This document shows, piece by piece, positions 1 to 11,723 of a stretch of DNA of 64,000 bases (its first letter is position 1; the number at the start of each line of letters is the position of its first letter). Below the pieces are notes generated by a model, which saw only the letters and a list, made by a program, of their open reading frames with translations, was not told where the DNA came from and ran no database searches. Source of the stretch: Rosa chinensis. Lineage: Eukaryota > Streptophyta > Magnoliopsida > Rosales > Rosaceae. The stretch is taken from the NCBI RefSeq assembly GCF_002994745.2, contig NC_037091.1, positions 4,705,501 through 4,769,500 of the forward strand, read 5' to 3'. The position numbers and the translations under genes are program-made.

Positions 1-479
1 AGTCTTCTCAATCAACATCGCATTTGTGATCTCTTTACCACAGAATTTCGTTAAGGATTTAATGCGAAGTGCTTCCGAGTTGTAGTCAAGAACTGTCTTT
101 AAATCATAGAAGCGGAGGCTATGCCATCTCACTTCTAGGTTAGGAAGTAGGGAGTTACGAACGTTGCCAAATCTTTCTTCGAGTGAGACCTACAGCCTTC
201 TGGGGTCTTCTTCATTCATATACTCAAACTGGAGTGAATTGAATCATCCATATGACGAGTCATTAGGATGATGACTTTCGCCTTATTTGCCTCTAAAGCT
301 ACTCTATTCGCTTCTAAAGCTTGATCTTGCTCAACAATTAGCAAGTCCTAGCTAGGCTCGAGAATCGTATCTAGGATTCCATCAGCCTTAAGATGCTGGC
401 GAACATCACAAACCCACTTGTGATATCCAGAGCCAGTTGTTCCTAATGGAGCGAAGTCCAGTTTGTTCAGATTAGTCAT
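1..479 (-). pseudogene. Copia gag N-terminal part, degenerate and partial
   Basis: Translating the minus strand from the ATG at 479 gives a gag-like start: MTNLNKLDFAPLG, then a GYHKWVCDVRQHL segment. This matches the capsid-type (UBN2/retrotrans_gag) N-terminus of plant Copia elements. In this family gag builds the virus-like particle that packages element RNA. The frame has an in-frame TAG after about 45 codons. A frameshift follows near position 240, after which YMNEEDPRRL and a DLKTV.DYNSE segment resume in another frame with another stop. It is therefore a dead copy, and the C-terminal part lies beyond the window. Confidence 0.65.
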
Positions 480-1174
480 CCTGAAAGAGAACAAGAAAAA
501 TGGTTACTTTAGGAGCGAAAAAGGCTACCATGAAACATATAAAATTTCTGAGCATAGTCACTCCAAGAAATTATGAATTTCTTAGCATAATCGCTTTCAA
601 GAAATTAGGAATTTTTTAGTGTAGTCACTTCCAAGAAATCAGATTCCAAGAGGTATTGGATTAGATCGAAACAATGATGTAAGTGGTCGATCATAAATTC
701 TCTACAAACTCTAAGTTTGGAGATGTCAACAAGCTCCAAGCTTGGAGTGAGCACGAACCACCACAATTCGGTTTTTGGTCTCCCCTATGAAGAAGAAAGG
801 GGGGTAGAAGAAGGGAGTTTGCAAGTCCCCGATAAAATGAAGAGAAATTGAAAAAACTAAAAAAATGAAACTTTTAGTAAAAAGTACCTCGAAATAGTGA
901 TTGGAAAGTAACAGGAAAATGTCACTGGAAAAGTGCCAGAAGTCGCCTGAAATCTAGTCGAAAAAGTGTCGGAAAGTGGCTGAAAAATTTACAGGAAAAT
1001 CTCGCCGGAAAGTAGCCGGACATTGACTGGTGGGCAAATTTTTTGGCAAATTTTTCAGCCACTTTCCGGTTTTGAGTTCTTGGGATTGAGAGATTTGAGG
1101 TAGGGGTTGGTGGTTGCTAGGGTTTGAAGGCTACGATTTTAGGGTTTCAGGGTTAGGGCTTCATGCTAATAACA

Positions 1175-1405
1175 TGTTTTAGGAAAACTGAAATTAAGAG
1201 AGAATTGAGTTGTGCTTTCATTAATAATAAGGGCCTCTTTATATAGAGAATTACAAGTATAGAGATAGAGTTGTATATGAAAACATAATCGTACATTGAT
1301 TGGATATCTACTAAGATTCTCCAAGATTATCTCTAATACAACCTATTACAACTAGAGCAAGTAACCTAGAGTTTGGACCAGACATATATTCTGGATCTAC
1401 TTGAA
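1175..1405 (-). repeat. Copia LTR (5' LTR of the minus-strand element)
   Basis: An AT-rich block of about 230 bp with a TATA-like box and its CA end at 1175. It is followed on the minus strand by a degraded TGGTATCAGAGC-type primer site at about 1159-1174. The outer boundary is set only by the end of the LTR-like sequence. Confidence 0.5.
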
Positions 1406-1502
1406 AAAAAAGCAGTTTTTGTGTAAAATATTAATATAACCCCACAAAACACCGCACCACACGTGATCAAATTTAATAGAGAAATTACAAAAAATAAAAC
1501 GA

Positions 1503-1622
1503 GGTATCAAGTTGATTTGTTTTTAAAACTTTAGGTATCATTTTGATCACTTTTGAAAGTTGGGTATCAAGTTGATCTGTTTTTAAAAATTTAGGTATCA
1601 TTTTTATCACTTTTAAAGTTTG
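1503..1622. repeat. Two-copy 60-bp tandem repeat
   Basis: The phrase GGTATCAAGTTGAT occurs at 1503 and again at 1563, each followed by a matching run ending in TTTAGGTATCATTTT. The surrounding 1406-1916 interval is AT-rich and holds nothing else recognisable. Confidence 0.6.
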
Positions 1623-3304
1623 GTATCTTTTTGTCCGATGCAAGATAGTTTTGACTCTAGTAGTGATAAAAAATCTATAGTAAATAATCAGAGAAAGATG
1701 ATTAGATAGCTATTTGGCTTTCTACATTTGTAATCGAATTATTTCTTGGGCTGCAAGCATCTTGTCCCTAGACTTAGACAACACGTCTCAGTTCCATGCT
1801 TACACCATGCAGCTTTGCCTTATTAGACCTGCCATTGCATACAGTTTTTTCTTTTTCTTACCCCCACACCAAATTATCATTATTATCAGAATCTTAACTC
1901 TTAAGGAAGGTAATAGTGTAGTACCCCGGAAATTCATCATTTATTTTCTGAGGATTTTCCGGAATCTAAATTATGGTTATAGGACGGTTTTGTGGCTCGT
2001 GGACCGAGCGGAAGTGTTTCGGACGAATTAATTATTTGAAAAGTATGGTTTTAAGGGAGCGCAAAGGTTGACTTTTTATAAGTTGGGATTCTACAAAAAC
2101 TTCCTTCATGAAAGTTGTAGAGTACGTCGATACGAGTTCGTGGACATATGGAACGCGAGAATCGGAGTTCGTATGAGAAAGTTATGGCCATTAGAAGGAA
2201 TTCCCATTTTGGTATAAATAGAAGTTTCCCAAGTTGGAAACTTACTATTTTCATTATTTCCATTTCCGGAAAACTCACTTCCTCTCTCTTCTCTCTCGGC
2301 TGCACCTTCAGAAACAAAATAATCCGACTAACCCGACCCGGACCAGGACCCGACGGACCCGACCCGGATTTTCCGGCGAACTGCGGCAGTCTCCGGCGAC
2401 GAAACTTTCCAGATAGGATCGTCTCCTTCGTCTGGTCGTCCCTCTGGTGTCCTCTAGCGCCGATTCTCCTCCACGGCGGCCCTGCAAAGAGGCGCAGTTG
2501 AGTGTTTTCGGACCGGTCCGGAAAATGTAGCTCTGGCGACCGTACAGCTTCAAGTTTCCTTCCTTGGCTTCATGGGGGTCGTCTGAGTCAATCTATGGTG
2601 TTTGTTTGGATCGATTCGCGTAAAACTTGGTTCAACTCAGATTGGATTACTGTTCACATCTTGTGAGGTAGTTTTCGACCCTTTATGCTTGTTTTCTGAC
2701 TTCGAGCTAGTTATGAGAATTCACAAGCATGCTTAGATGAAGCTTTTTTGATGTTGGGAGTTTTGGGAAATATTGAGTTTTGGCCCGTGGCGGTGCGCCA
2801 CCGCCTGTGGAGGAGTTCCGGCTGTGTTCCAGCCACTTAAGGAACTATTTTTGGTATTATATATGTTCTACTCGTTGATACGAGCATTTTAATATATAAT
2901 ATGCAAATTTTGGAATTCGTATGGAATTGTTATGATTTTTGTAGTTTCATACCGATCGATTTATTCGATCTGCAAGGATTCGAGCGTCCGATCGACTTGT
3001 GGTTTGGTCACATCGATCGTGGACGAATTTCGGGGACTTTGGGAAGTCTCGGATGTGGTTTCGCCTCATTTGGCGTCACCTTGGGAATTTTGGTTCTATT
3101 TATGGTTTCGAACGTTATTCCTTATGATTCATTGACTGAATGAGAGCTGTAATTCTTTAGGTACGTGACGAGGTATTCTTTGGACAGCTATTTTGGGTGG
3201 TTTGGCTGCTTTGTTCTGTATTGAAGACGCAGCGGGAGTTTCGAGGTGAGTAATCTCACAAGGTTCATTAATGAACGGATTACCTTTATCGTTTGGTGAG
3301 AAAA

Positions 3305-3395
3305 TATCACGATATTTGTTATGAGCAGGATCGATATTTTTTATGAGCAGGATCGATATTAGTTATGAGCATGATCGATATTTGTTATGAGCGAG
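3305..3395 (+). repeat. 22-bp minisatellite inside solo LTR A1
   Basis: About four units of ATGAGCAGGATCGATATT type. The matching block on the minus strand of the complete element lies at about 57034-57190 and again at 62137-62293, with more units. Confidence 0.75.
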
Positions 3396-3689
3396 ATTAC
3401 TCTATTGTTATGGAGTTATTAGGTTAACTACGACTATAGTTGGTATTAATGGTATTCCTAAGTAAATGACTACGTGTGTGTATATATATATATATGAAAT
3501 ATATATGTAATGATAAATCTTTGTGATAATTGCCGTGTGAAGCTTGTGTAGGAATATTTGTATAATGAATCGATGACATCAGTATGATGAATCTTTGTGA
3601 TGATTGTCATGTAAAGCTTGTGTAGAAATATCTGTGTAGCTTGTGTAGGAAGATTAGTAAGATGATTTATAACTGTGTGATGACTAGCC

Positions 3690-3930
3690 ATGAATCTATG
3701 TGATGATTGGCGATATATGCGTAAATCTATGTGATGATTGGCGATATATGCGTGAATCTATGTGATGATCGCTATCTGTGTGATGACTGGTGATATCTGT
3801 GTGAATCTATGTGATGATCGCTACCTATGTGATGACCAGCGATATCTATGTGATGATCAGTAGGATGATGAATATCTGCGTGATGATTGGTGAAATCTGT
3901 GCGATGATCAATGTGATGACTGCTCGGTAA
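3690..3930 (+). repeat. GATGATTGGCGATAT-type minisatellite inside solo LTR A1
   Basis: Imperfect repeats built from ATCTATGTGATGAT and GCGATAT words. The complete element carries the same array at 56540-56890 and 61643-61993, so it belongs to this LTR subtype. Confidence 0.7.
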
Positions 3931-6476
3931 CGGAGCTGAATTGTTATTAAGTTAACAAAGATCGTGAGAACTGCTGTGATGGTTGGGGCTACCTACAGAC
4001 GGCAGAGTGTGGGATTACGATGACTACTTTGACTTGAATTTCTTAACTTAATGTGACCTCCTGAACTAAATTATATGCAGGGGTTACTATGAATTGTTTT
4101 GCTTGTTTTGAAATGTGATTGCTTTGTTTCTTCTTGATTGTATTGATTGATGGTTTGATTTCTTTTAAGAGCCATAGTGGTGACGAATTGTACTTTGTGG
4201 TGAGGGTAGGAAGGTGATTCATTGATTTTCACCTTTGATGTCATGTTGATGACAAAAGCTCCTAGGGGCGAAATGGGGAATGAGTGTGATTCTAGAATTC
4301 GCCATAGGGCGTTAGAATGGTGTCAAACATTGCTTGAGGAAGTCTTGTTTGACTGAAATTTGTGTAATTGGATGCTAGGATTAAGGATCTCAGCATGAGG
4401 CTTTAGTCACCAGTTGACTTAAGTAGGCACGATGAAAGGTTAAGGAATTAATGACCGTAGGTGTGAGATATGTGCATATCGTGTTTAGGTTGAGGTGACT
4501 TAAAAATGTGTTTTGCTTTGTGATTTTGAGTTTACTCATACGGGCTTGCAAAAGCTTACCGGGTTTTGTTGTGTGGCAACCCGGTACACTATTCAAACCA
4601 TGTAGGGGTTAATCTTGCAGGTCAGGATTGTGATGCCCCGGAAATTCGTATTTATTTTCCAAGGATTTTCCGGAATTAATTTTATAGTTATTGGACGGTT
4701 TCGTGACTCGTGGACGAAACGGAAGTGTTTCGGACGAATTTTTATTCGAAAAGTATGGTTTTAGAGGGGTTGCAAAGGTTGACTTCTTAGACATTGAGTT
4801 TTTCAGAAAACTTCATTCACGAAAGTTGTAGAGTGCATTGATACGAGTTCGTGGACATGTGGAAGAAGTTATGGCTATTGGAAAAAGTTTCCATTTTGGT
4901 TAAATAGGAAAAAATCAGAAAAATCAGAAGTTTCCAAAATTGGAAACTTTTTCTCTCTCTTCGGTCCCAAGCCCAGTTTCGCCCTCTCCCTTGCCGGCCG
5001 ATTTCTTCACAGTCCGGCCACCAATCGGCGCGATTCCAAATGGAATCCTACTCTTCTCAGTCCCCTTTACACGTCTGTGGTGGTGATTCGTCGTGGGAAG
5101 TACCGTAGACGATGCTACAAGGCCGAGAAGTTGCACAGTGGAGCTGCAAATCGCCTCAAATCGCCCAGATCGGAGATGGCGTTTCCGGCCACCTCAGGCA
5201 GTGATTCTTGGGGGTTTTTGAAGTCCAGAGGACGTAGATGCTTCCCTCCAAGATGCTTGCAACGATTCAACCTATGGAGCTCGAATTTGGAAGATTGGGA
5301 ATCTAGGGTTCTTCGAATTTCTGAACTTGCGAGGTAAATTCCGGCCAAATGGCTTTGATTCTGACTTTGTGCTAGTTATGAATGTTTCAATTGGAGTTGA
5401 GATGAAGAACTTTGATGTTGGAAGTTTTGTCAAATTTTGATTTTGGTTTGGTGGCGGTGCCGCCACTGTGGTGGTGGGTTCCGGCGGCTTCCGGCCACCT
5501 CTGGGGCAGTTTCTGCTCCTCAGTGCGATCTACTCGTTGATACGAGCATTTTGATATATAGTTTGTAATTTTTGGAAATGGTATGAGCATGTTATGAATT
5601 TTCCAAGTTTTAGGGTTTTCGGTTCGATCGGTTTTCTATCAGTGAGGATTCGGCTATCTGATCGACTTGTAGTTTTGATATAGTGATCGTAGAAGTGTTC
5701 CGAAGACGTTGGATGGTCTCGGATGAGGATCCGACTATTGGATCGTAGTATAATTGTGTTTTGTGAATTGTGTGCTTTGTGTTGTATTAAGTGTAACCTT
5801 GATGTGATTAGGTGATTGACAAAATTGTGTGAGTGGAGTTTGGCCGATTTGGTGCTTATCTTGGTTTTGTGTGAAGACGCAGCAGGATATGGAGGTGAGT
5901 AAATCTCACGCGGTTCATTTACGAACGGATTTATTTATTACTCGGAATTACTTGTTTAATTGTTAAATCATTTTCGAAACAAATTATATATTTGTTTTAA
6001 AATATATGAACTTGATCGACAACGGTTCATGGGTAAGTGAAAACAATGTTTTGATATAAAATGATTTTCGAGAAGTATAATTTATAAAACTATAGTTGGT
6101 ATTAGTGGCATCCCTGAGTGGATGACTACGTATATATATATTTACGTGAAATATATATCTTGGTGGAATTGAGTGTGTAGTTTACTATTGTTGTGCAATG
6201 TGATGTTGAGGAAAATATATGGTTTTGGAAATAAAAGATGATTTTGTGATATGAGTGAATTGTGATTTATTCAGAATATCGTTTTAAACTGTTGCTTATT
6301 GTGTTGAATGAGTAGTCGAGTTCGATAAAGTTTTGAGTCACGTGGGACTTTAAATGTTTTCGGGTCTACGGATCCGGGTCACAAGTAGTGACAGAGGCAA
6401 TCATTATCATAGCTTTGAACCTCGGCCAAGGTGACAGGCTACGATTCAGTTAGAGCTCTAGTCTGTCTGCCATTGT

Positions 6477-6585
6477 ATATTCAGGGGAGTAACACGAGGG
6501 TTACATGAAGCCTTTGAATATACGTCTTTATTTGTATTTCAGGGGAGTAACACGAGGGTTACATGAAGCCTTTGAATACATGTTT
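6477..6585 (+). repeat. Two-copy repeat in solo LTR B1
   Basis: Two copies of an approximately 60-bp unit containing GGGGAGTAACACGAGGGTTA and TGAAGCCTTTGAATA. It follows the conserved TTAGAGCTCTAGTCTGTCTG block at about 6449. Confidence 0.7.
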
Positions 6586-6829
6586 TTAATTGAGAGTGTC
6601 GTGTGGGTTCTTTCTTTTATTGTCCAAGAGGGATTTGATTTTCATGGGTGAGTTGGGATAATATGATTTTTTTATCACTTTTGTGATGTATGTTACCTTA
6701 AGGGGTAAGGATGTCGAGTTTTGAAAATAAGTCATGTTGTGAGATGATTTATTTGGAGTTGATGGGTGATCATCGACTCTGGTGTGAGTTGTTTGACTTC
6801 TTTATCTATTTCCGTGTCATTCTAATTGT

Positions 6830-7062
6830 TTGTTTTAATGTAATCTCCTGAACTAAATTATATGCAGGGATTACTGCCTTTTGTATTGTTTGTTTTATTT
6901 GTAATCTCCTGAAATAAACCATAAGCAGGGATTACTATGAATTCTTTTGTTTGTTTTCATGTGATCTCCTGAACTAAATTTCTATGCAGGGATTATTATG
7001 AATTCTTTTGTTTGTTTTCATGTGATCTCATGAACTAAGTTTCTATGCAGGAATTACTGATT
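6830..7062 (+). repeat. About 60-bp tandem repeat, four copies, with acceptor-like motifs
   Basis: Four units, each with the shape CTCCTGAACTAAATT then ATGCAGGGATTAC. Each unit therefore has a branch-point-like stretch followed by a TATGCAG acceptor-like word. The same array appears on the minus strand of solo LTR B2 (47440-47730), so it is a feature of the B subtype. Confidence 0.7.
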
Positions 7063-8214
7063 TTGCTTAATTCTTATTGTGGGTACAGTTGTGGCTTGTG
7101 ATCTATAGTGATTGATAAATGAGTTGGGGTGGCATGATTTTGGCAACCGCGTTATGTTGAGGGAAATGAGTATGATTTCCTGGTTGTGCCGTTGAGGCAA
7201 AGGAATAGTAATCTAATAGATTGTGGGGACGTAAAATGAATTGAGAGACAGAGCATGTGGGTTTTTAGTTGGGTTGAAATTGTTGAGCATGTTATTGATT
7301 AATTTGAACTTGACATTTTGTTGTGATAATTGCATATTGTTTTTGTTAAGCTAAGATGGTGAAAGCATGTATTTTGTAGAATTAAATGTTGTTGCTTTAA
7401 TTATCTCACGAGCTGAGAAATTATAAGCATGAGTGATGTGAGTCACTTTAATTGAGTTTATTCATACGGGGTGAAAAGCTTACCTGGTTTGTTTTGTTCA
7501 TTCCCGGTGCACTATTCTATGGTGTAGGGGTTTTTGTGCAGGTTTGATTATCGAGTGATCATTATCAAAGCTGAGGTGTACGTTCGATGGCGTGGACGTG
7601 GAAGGGTGCTCTTAGTTTTAAGTCTTCCACTGGGTAGTGAGTTGTGGTGGGTGTGTTTACTTATTGAATTGTCATTCAATATGATTTGTAAACTATCTGT
7701 AATGTAATATGTGACTCTAAAGAACGAGTCGGTATTGACATTGTGAGTTCAGTTTGTTTGTTACTTAGTTTAAATGAAAAATTTTCTATATGTGTTTGCT
7801 TGTGTTTGTTCTCGCGTTTCATATTTGAATTTTTTTATTCAAAATTTGGGGCGTGACAAGGATAATCGTGGCTGAAGCAGTGAAGGCATCCTCGCAGCTT
7901 TACTGTAGGAAGCCATTTTTGTGACTTTACTGTTGATAAGGACTTCCGTTGCATAGTTAACTTTGAGTAGCATTTACGTTTTATTTTATTGTTGACAATT
8001 TAATTCGTAAGCCTGTGTAATATATAACTCTATGGAGCGAGTGTATATTAACTTTGAGGGTTCAGGGCATCAGTGTGTACTTGGTTTAAAGGGAAAAAGA
8101 TTTCAGGTATTTTGTATTAATGACTGAACGTTCACGCATGTATAATTATGGGATTATATATATATATATATATCAATTTTTATTTGTGTAAAAAATCAGG
8201 GGCGTGACAAATAG

Positions 8215-9367
8215 TAAGGACCAAACAACATCAAACTAATTAAGCTATGGTTATATGCCTCGTTACTTTCAGTCTCTCATAAATTGAGGTGGCAAACAGC
8301 CAGGCTAGCCATTTTAAGTGGGCTTATTCGTTCCTTGTTCTGTGCTCGGCTCGTGCTGACCAATTTACTTTAATGTTAAGCCAGCTCGCCTCATGCCCCC
8401 AAGCACTTATTATCTCGAGCCGTGTTTATACCGGGCCAATAAATGAGCCGTTCTAGGGGCCATCCTAAAATTAAGCACAAGCACGGTGTTAAGGATAAGA
8501 GCATATTTAGCATACTTTCTATTTTAACTCCTTAGCTATTTTAGAGAGCATGTTTAACTTTTTATCTATTTTAACAACTGCACTAGTGATTACACGTATT
8601 TCTATGCATGTAATTGTATCTAAAGCACTAGAAATAAGCTAATCCTCAAGTCAATTATGATGTAATTAATTCATTTTTATTTATTTTGTAAGAAATAAGC
8701 GGAATTGTGAAAATCAAGATAAAAAGGTGGGAAATTATGCAAATCGGAGTATTTCGACAAAAGGACGAAAAATGTAGAAGCAGTCAACTGTGGTCAGCGC
8801 CGACAAAGAAAAGAAAAAATATGAGAAGGAAAGAAAAAAATAATAATAATAAAATAAAAAGAAGAAGATAGTATCAATTAATCATCGGTTTGTTTAATTA
8901 ATCATCAGTTTGTTTAATTAATCTTGTTGAGCTACCACCTGACGTGCTCTTTCTATTTGAATTTTCATTGATATTTTATTTCTTTCTTTGGCCACTCATT
9001 TGCTGCCACATCACCCACATTATCCCATTCTCTTCTCCCAATCCCTAATGCAGCAGAGACCAGCCACACACCCACCAATAATATATATACCTTCTCCTTC
9101 TTTACCGAGGGGGAGGAGAACCCTAGAGCAACAGTAGCCAAAACCACCAAAACAGAGGCAGCCCCTTTGGGCTGCTCTCTCTCCTCCTTTCCCTCCATTT
9201 TTCCTTTTTAATCTCTTTCTATTTTATTTTGAGATTTGAAGGACTACTCACACAAAGCTCCAAGAATCCATCAAGGGACTCAATTTCTACAAGATTCAAG
9301 ATTTTGGTATTTTGTGGGGTTGTAATTCAAGGCTAGTCATACTAATTTCATAGCTATTTGTGACAAT
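8215..9367. other. Intergenic or old-repeat sequence with no gene seen
   Basis: AT-rich, with a purine-rich stretch at 8810-8870. It is the left half of a host sequence that continues at 20666 once the nested LTRs are removed. The phrase AGAGCATATTTAGCATA near 8502 has a loose inverted counterpart near 22105, so an old DNA element may span both halves. No convincing coding frame was found. Confidence 0.4.
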
Positions 9368-10025
9368 TGATATGCCCAAAATAGACGCTCAACTTAACCC
9401 TACAAGATATAGTCATTAGCAATATAGAGTAAGCAAGGATCGTTCGATGCCAGAGATTGAGGGTAACCAATTAATCACAAAGAAAAATAAAAATAAACTA
9501 AGCTAAACTAACAAAGAACACAAATCAAACAAACAAAGAAACTAACTAAAAGAAGAACAAACGTAGAATAGGGAGAAGGAGAAAAGAAGAAACGAAATAG
9601 AAAAAGAAAAGAAAAATAAATGTTTTGGGGGGTTTTTAGGTTTTACTAAAATAAGAGGAAAACAAAGAAAGCAATTTCGATTTTAAATTTGAGAAAAATA
9701 AGATGGAGAAAACTGTGATGCCCCGGAAATTCGTAATTATTTTCCAAGGAATTTCCGAAATCTAATTTGTGGTTGTTGGACGGTTTCGTGGCTCATGGAC
9801 GGAGCGGAAGTGTTTCAAATGAATTAATTATTTGAAAGGTATGACTTTAGGGGGGGGGGGTTCAAGGTTGACTTTTGATGCGTTGGGATTCTCCAAAAAC
9901 TTCCTTCAAAAAAGTTGTAGAGTGCGTAGATACGAGTTCGTGGACATGTGGAACGCGAGAATCGGAGTTCGTATGAGAAAGTTATGACGTTTGAAGTTTT
10001 GGGAAAGTTCTATAAATATCACTAC

Positions 10026-10640
10026 ACCAATTACTTAAACACACAACACTTTTTGCACAACGAAAAAAAAAAGTGTTGTGTGATGAAGAAAAGTGAATCA
10101 CACAACAGGTTTACAAAACTTGCGTTGTATATGGCGGTTAAAATTTTGAACTTTTTAGCTAGTAGATCATTGCACAACAGTTATAAGAATAGTTCGTTGT
10201 GTGAATGAAAAAAAAATAGCGGCAGATTTCCCTCTTAGCCCAACTCAAATTTGGCTCTAAATTGGTGCTCCGAAGGACAACAGAATAGTTATATCTATTG
10301 TATGAGTGTAGCTTGCAAAATATCATACAACAGTTTTTTACTTTGTGTTGTCCAAGTAATGAAGATATATACTGGCAAGATTTCAATGCATCCAAAATGT
10401 CATTCATTCCCCCAAAATGAACAAACTTTGATCAAAATGTAGGTTGCATATATGTACTCCTACAACGTAATTTCTTATTTGTGTTGTCTAAATGAAAGAT
10501 ACCTATCCCAAGCACCAAAACTGGTACTATGATTGCACATAGGCGGGAACTATCCCTCCTTACTCCCTTAGCTCAAATTTAAAGTATGTACAATCAGACA
10601 ACATAACTTCATATATGTGTTGTCTGATTCATGAATACAT
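10026..10640. repeat. Left subterminal repeat region of the CACTA element
   Basis: More than ten ACAACAG, ACAACG or TGTTGT words in both orientations, for example CACACAACAGG near 10100 and GTGTTGTCTGA near 10618. Such arrays are the transposase-binding regions of CACTA elements. Confidence 0.75.
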
Positions 10641-11282
10641 AACAAAAAAACACAAACCCCCGCGCCTTGATAGTCTCCCACTTACACAAAATAACACTTA
10701 AACAAAATAACAAATGACCTTTTCTTCGAGCATCTCTCCTCAAAACATCATCTCCTCTCGCATTTTACTGTCCCTTTTCCTAGATCGCTCCTCTCCCTAT
10801 TGTCTCCGCAATCCCTTCCTCCATCTACATCATGATCTTCGCCTACACACATCACCGCCGTCACTCAGCCATCACTCAATTCCATTTGTGAAGAAATAGG
10901 GTTCTGCGTATTAGGAACTGGAAAGAAGGAGGAGGTTCTTCAATCCGCTGAAGATTAGTGTTCTTCGATCTCTAGGTTCACAACATCAATTTGGGGATTT
11001 GTGGGCTACTCGATTTGGGGGTTTCACAGCTACTCGATTTGGGGTTTTTACGGCTCTTCGTCCTCTCTTTGATTTGAGATTTCTAAGCTTGTGTTGGTCT
11101 TCGAATGAGAAAGGTAATGGAATTTGAGTCGCTGGGTTTTTGGTGTTAGGTCGCTTCATTACCTATAGTAGTGCTTCCATTGTTTATGATTCATTGTACT
11201 TGAAGGTAGTTCAAAACCCCGACATATTCCATTCTCATAACTACTTATTGTCTTTTCTTGATGTCTTATGTTTATGAAATAG

Positions 11283-11330
11283 GGCAGGAATTGAAGAAGA
11301 CCATTGAAACAGGACAACTCAATTTACCCG
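11283..11330 (+). other. Exon-like 48-bp block of unknown origin in the CACTA element
   Basis: It is preceded by an acceptor-like TATGAAATAG and followed by a donor-like GTAAAAC. In one frame it reads ELKKTIETGQLNLP, which I do not recognise. It may be another captured exon or part of a 5' leader, and nothing more can be said from this sequence. Confidence 0.3.
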
Positions 11331-11585
11331 GTAAAACTCTTTATCAGTAATTTCTGATTTAGATTTCATGCCTTTGTTGTTAAAGTCTACAACTTTGCCA
11401 TTAATTCTGTGGATTTGCTTGATTATTGGGATTTTAGGATTATTTTTTTAGGGTTCAAATCATCGATTGGGTGACTGTGATGCCTTTGGGTTATGATTTT
11501 CGATTAGTGATTTCGGATTTAAAGCTGTGTTTCAGTGTTCAGTTTATGTTTGGAGGTCTGTGGTTGTGAAACAATGGTTATGCAG

Positions 11586-11723
11586 GACGATGAGCATGAC
11601 ATGGATATTGATACTGCAACTTCTGCTACTCAAGTTCCCAAGAAACATGCCTCGCCTGAGCTAGAGATTTACTGCTACTTGCTGGTGCTGATTTTTCTGA
11701 TTGATCAGAAAAAATACAGTGAG
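11586..11723 (+). pseudogene. RPN3: Captured exon of 26S proteasome subunit RPN3 (PSMD3)
   Basis: A 46-codon open block reads DDEHDMDIDTATSATQ, then PELEIYCYLLVLIFLIDQKK and YSE. This is a highly characteristic segment near residue 100 of plant RPN3, a non-ATPase lid subunit of the 26S proteasome 19S particle. It is cut exactly like an exon: TTATGCAG before and GTGAGTG after, with phase 0 at both ends. No stop interrupts it. The rest of RPN3 (about 490 residues) is absent. An upstream ATG in the same frame (11535) could give a short chimeric protein, but it lies in apparent intron sequence. It is a gene fragment inside a transposon, not a working proteasome gene. Confidence 0.85.

Larger units (their letters stand above)
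1..1405 (-). mobile_element. 5' end of a Copia LTR retrotransposon, truncated by the window edge
   Basis: Read on the minus strand, this has an LTR (about 1405 to 1175), a degenerate initiator-Met-like primer binding site, an untranslated leader of about 700 bp, and the start of gag running off the left edge. The LTR holds a TATA-like TATATAAAGAGG and ends in CA at 1175. The leader (480-1174) is non-coding; its 900-1075 part has repeated CCGGAAA-type words. The LTR start near 1405 is approximate because no TSD can be checked. Confidence 0.6.
4629..7858 (+). mobile_element. Solo LTR B1, nested in solo LTR A1
   Basis: It starts TGTGATGCCCCGG and ends ATTTGGGGCGTGACA, 3230 bp, with a perfect TSD AGGAT (4624-4628 and 7859-7863). 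Excising it joins GTCAGGAT to AATCGTGGCTGAAG, which matches the uninterrupted sequence of the A2 copy near 18536. The B subtype differs from A in its middle and in its ATTTGGGGCGTGACA end. It shares the first 300 bp and the conserved GAGGTGAGTAA (about 5890). Confidence 0.9.
1917..8209 (+). mobile_element. Solo LTR A1 of the long-LTR Ty3/Gypsy-like group, interrupted by solo LTR B1
   Basis: It starts TGTAGTACCCCGG and ends CAGGGGCGTGACA. It is flanked by a perfect 5-bp TSD, AATAG (1912-1916 and 8210-8214). Removing the nested LTR at 4629-7858 and one AGGAT leaves about 3058 bp that aligns with the other copies in the window. No internal region, PBS or PPT remains, so it is a solo LTR from LTR-LTR recombination. 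A TATA-like GGTATAAATAG lies at about 2211, only 300 bp in, which implies a short U3 and a very long transcribed R/U5 part. A conserved GAGGTGAGTAA lies near 3244. Confidence 0.9.

Noticed and set aside
2148..2553. Open frames in the GC-rich LTR part (also 45635-45964, 48662-48958, 51937-52421, 58021-58296)
   Set aside because: They recur in all LTR copies with different frames and breaks and match no protein. The GC-rich CCGG/GACCCG stretch is LTR leader sequence.
1917..8209. Reading the TGTGATGCCCC/GGGGCGTGACA ends as a TIR DNA transposon
   Set aside because: The 5-bp TSDs, the complete copy with PBS and PPT between two such units, and the pol-end relic show these are LTRs with partly inverted ends.
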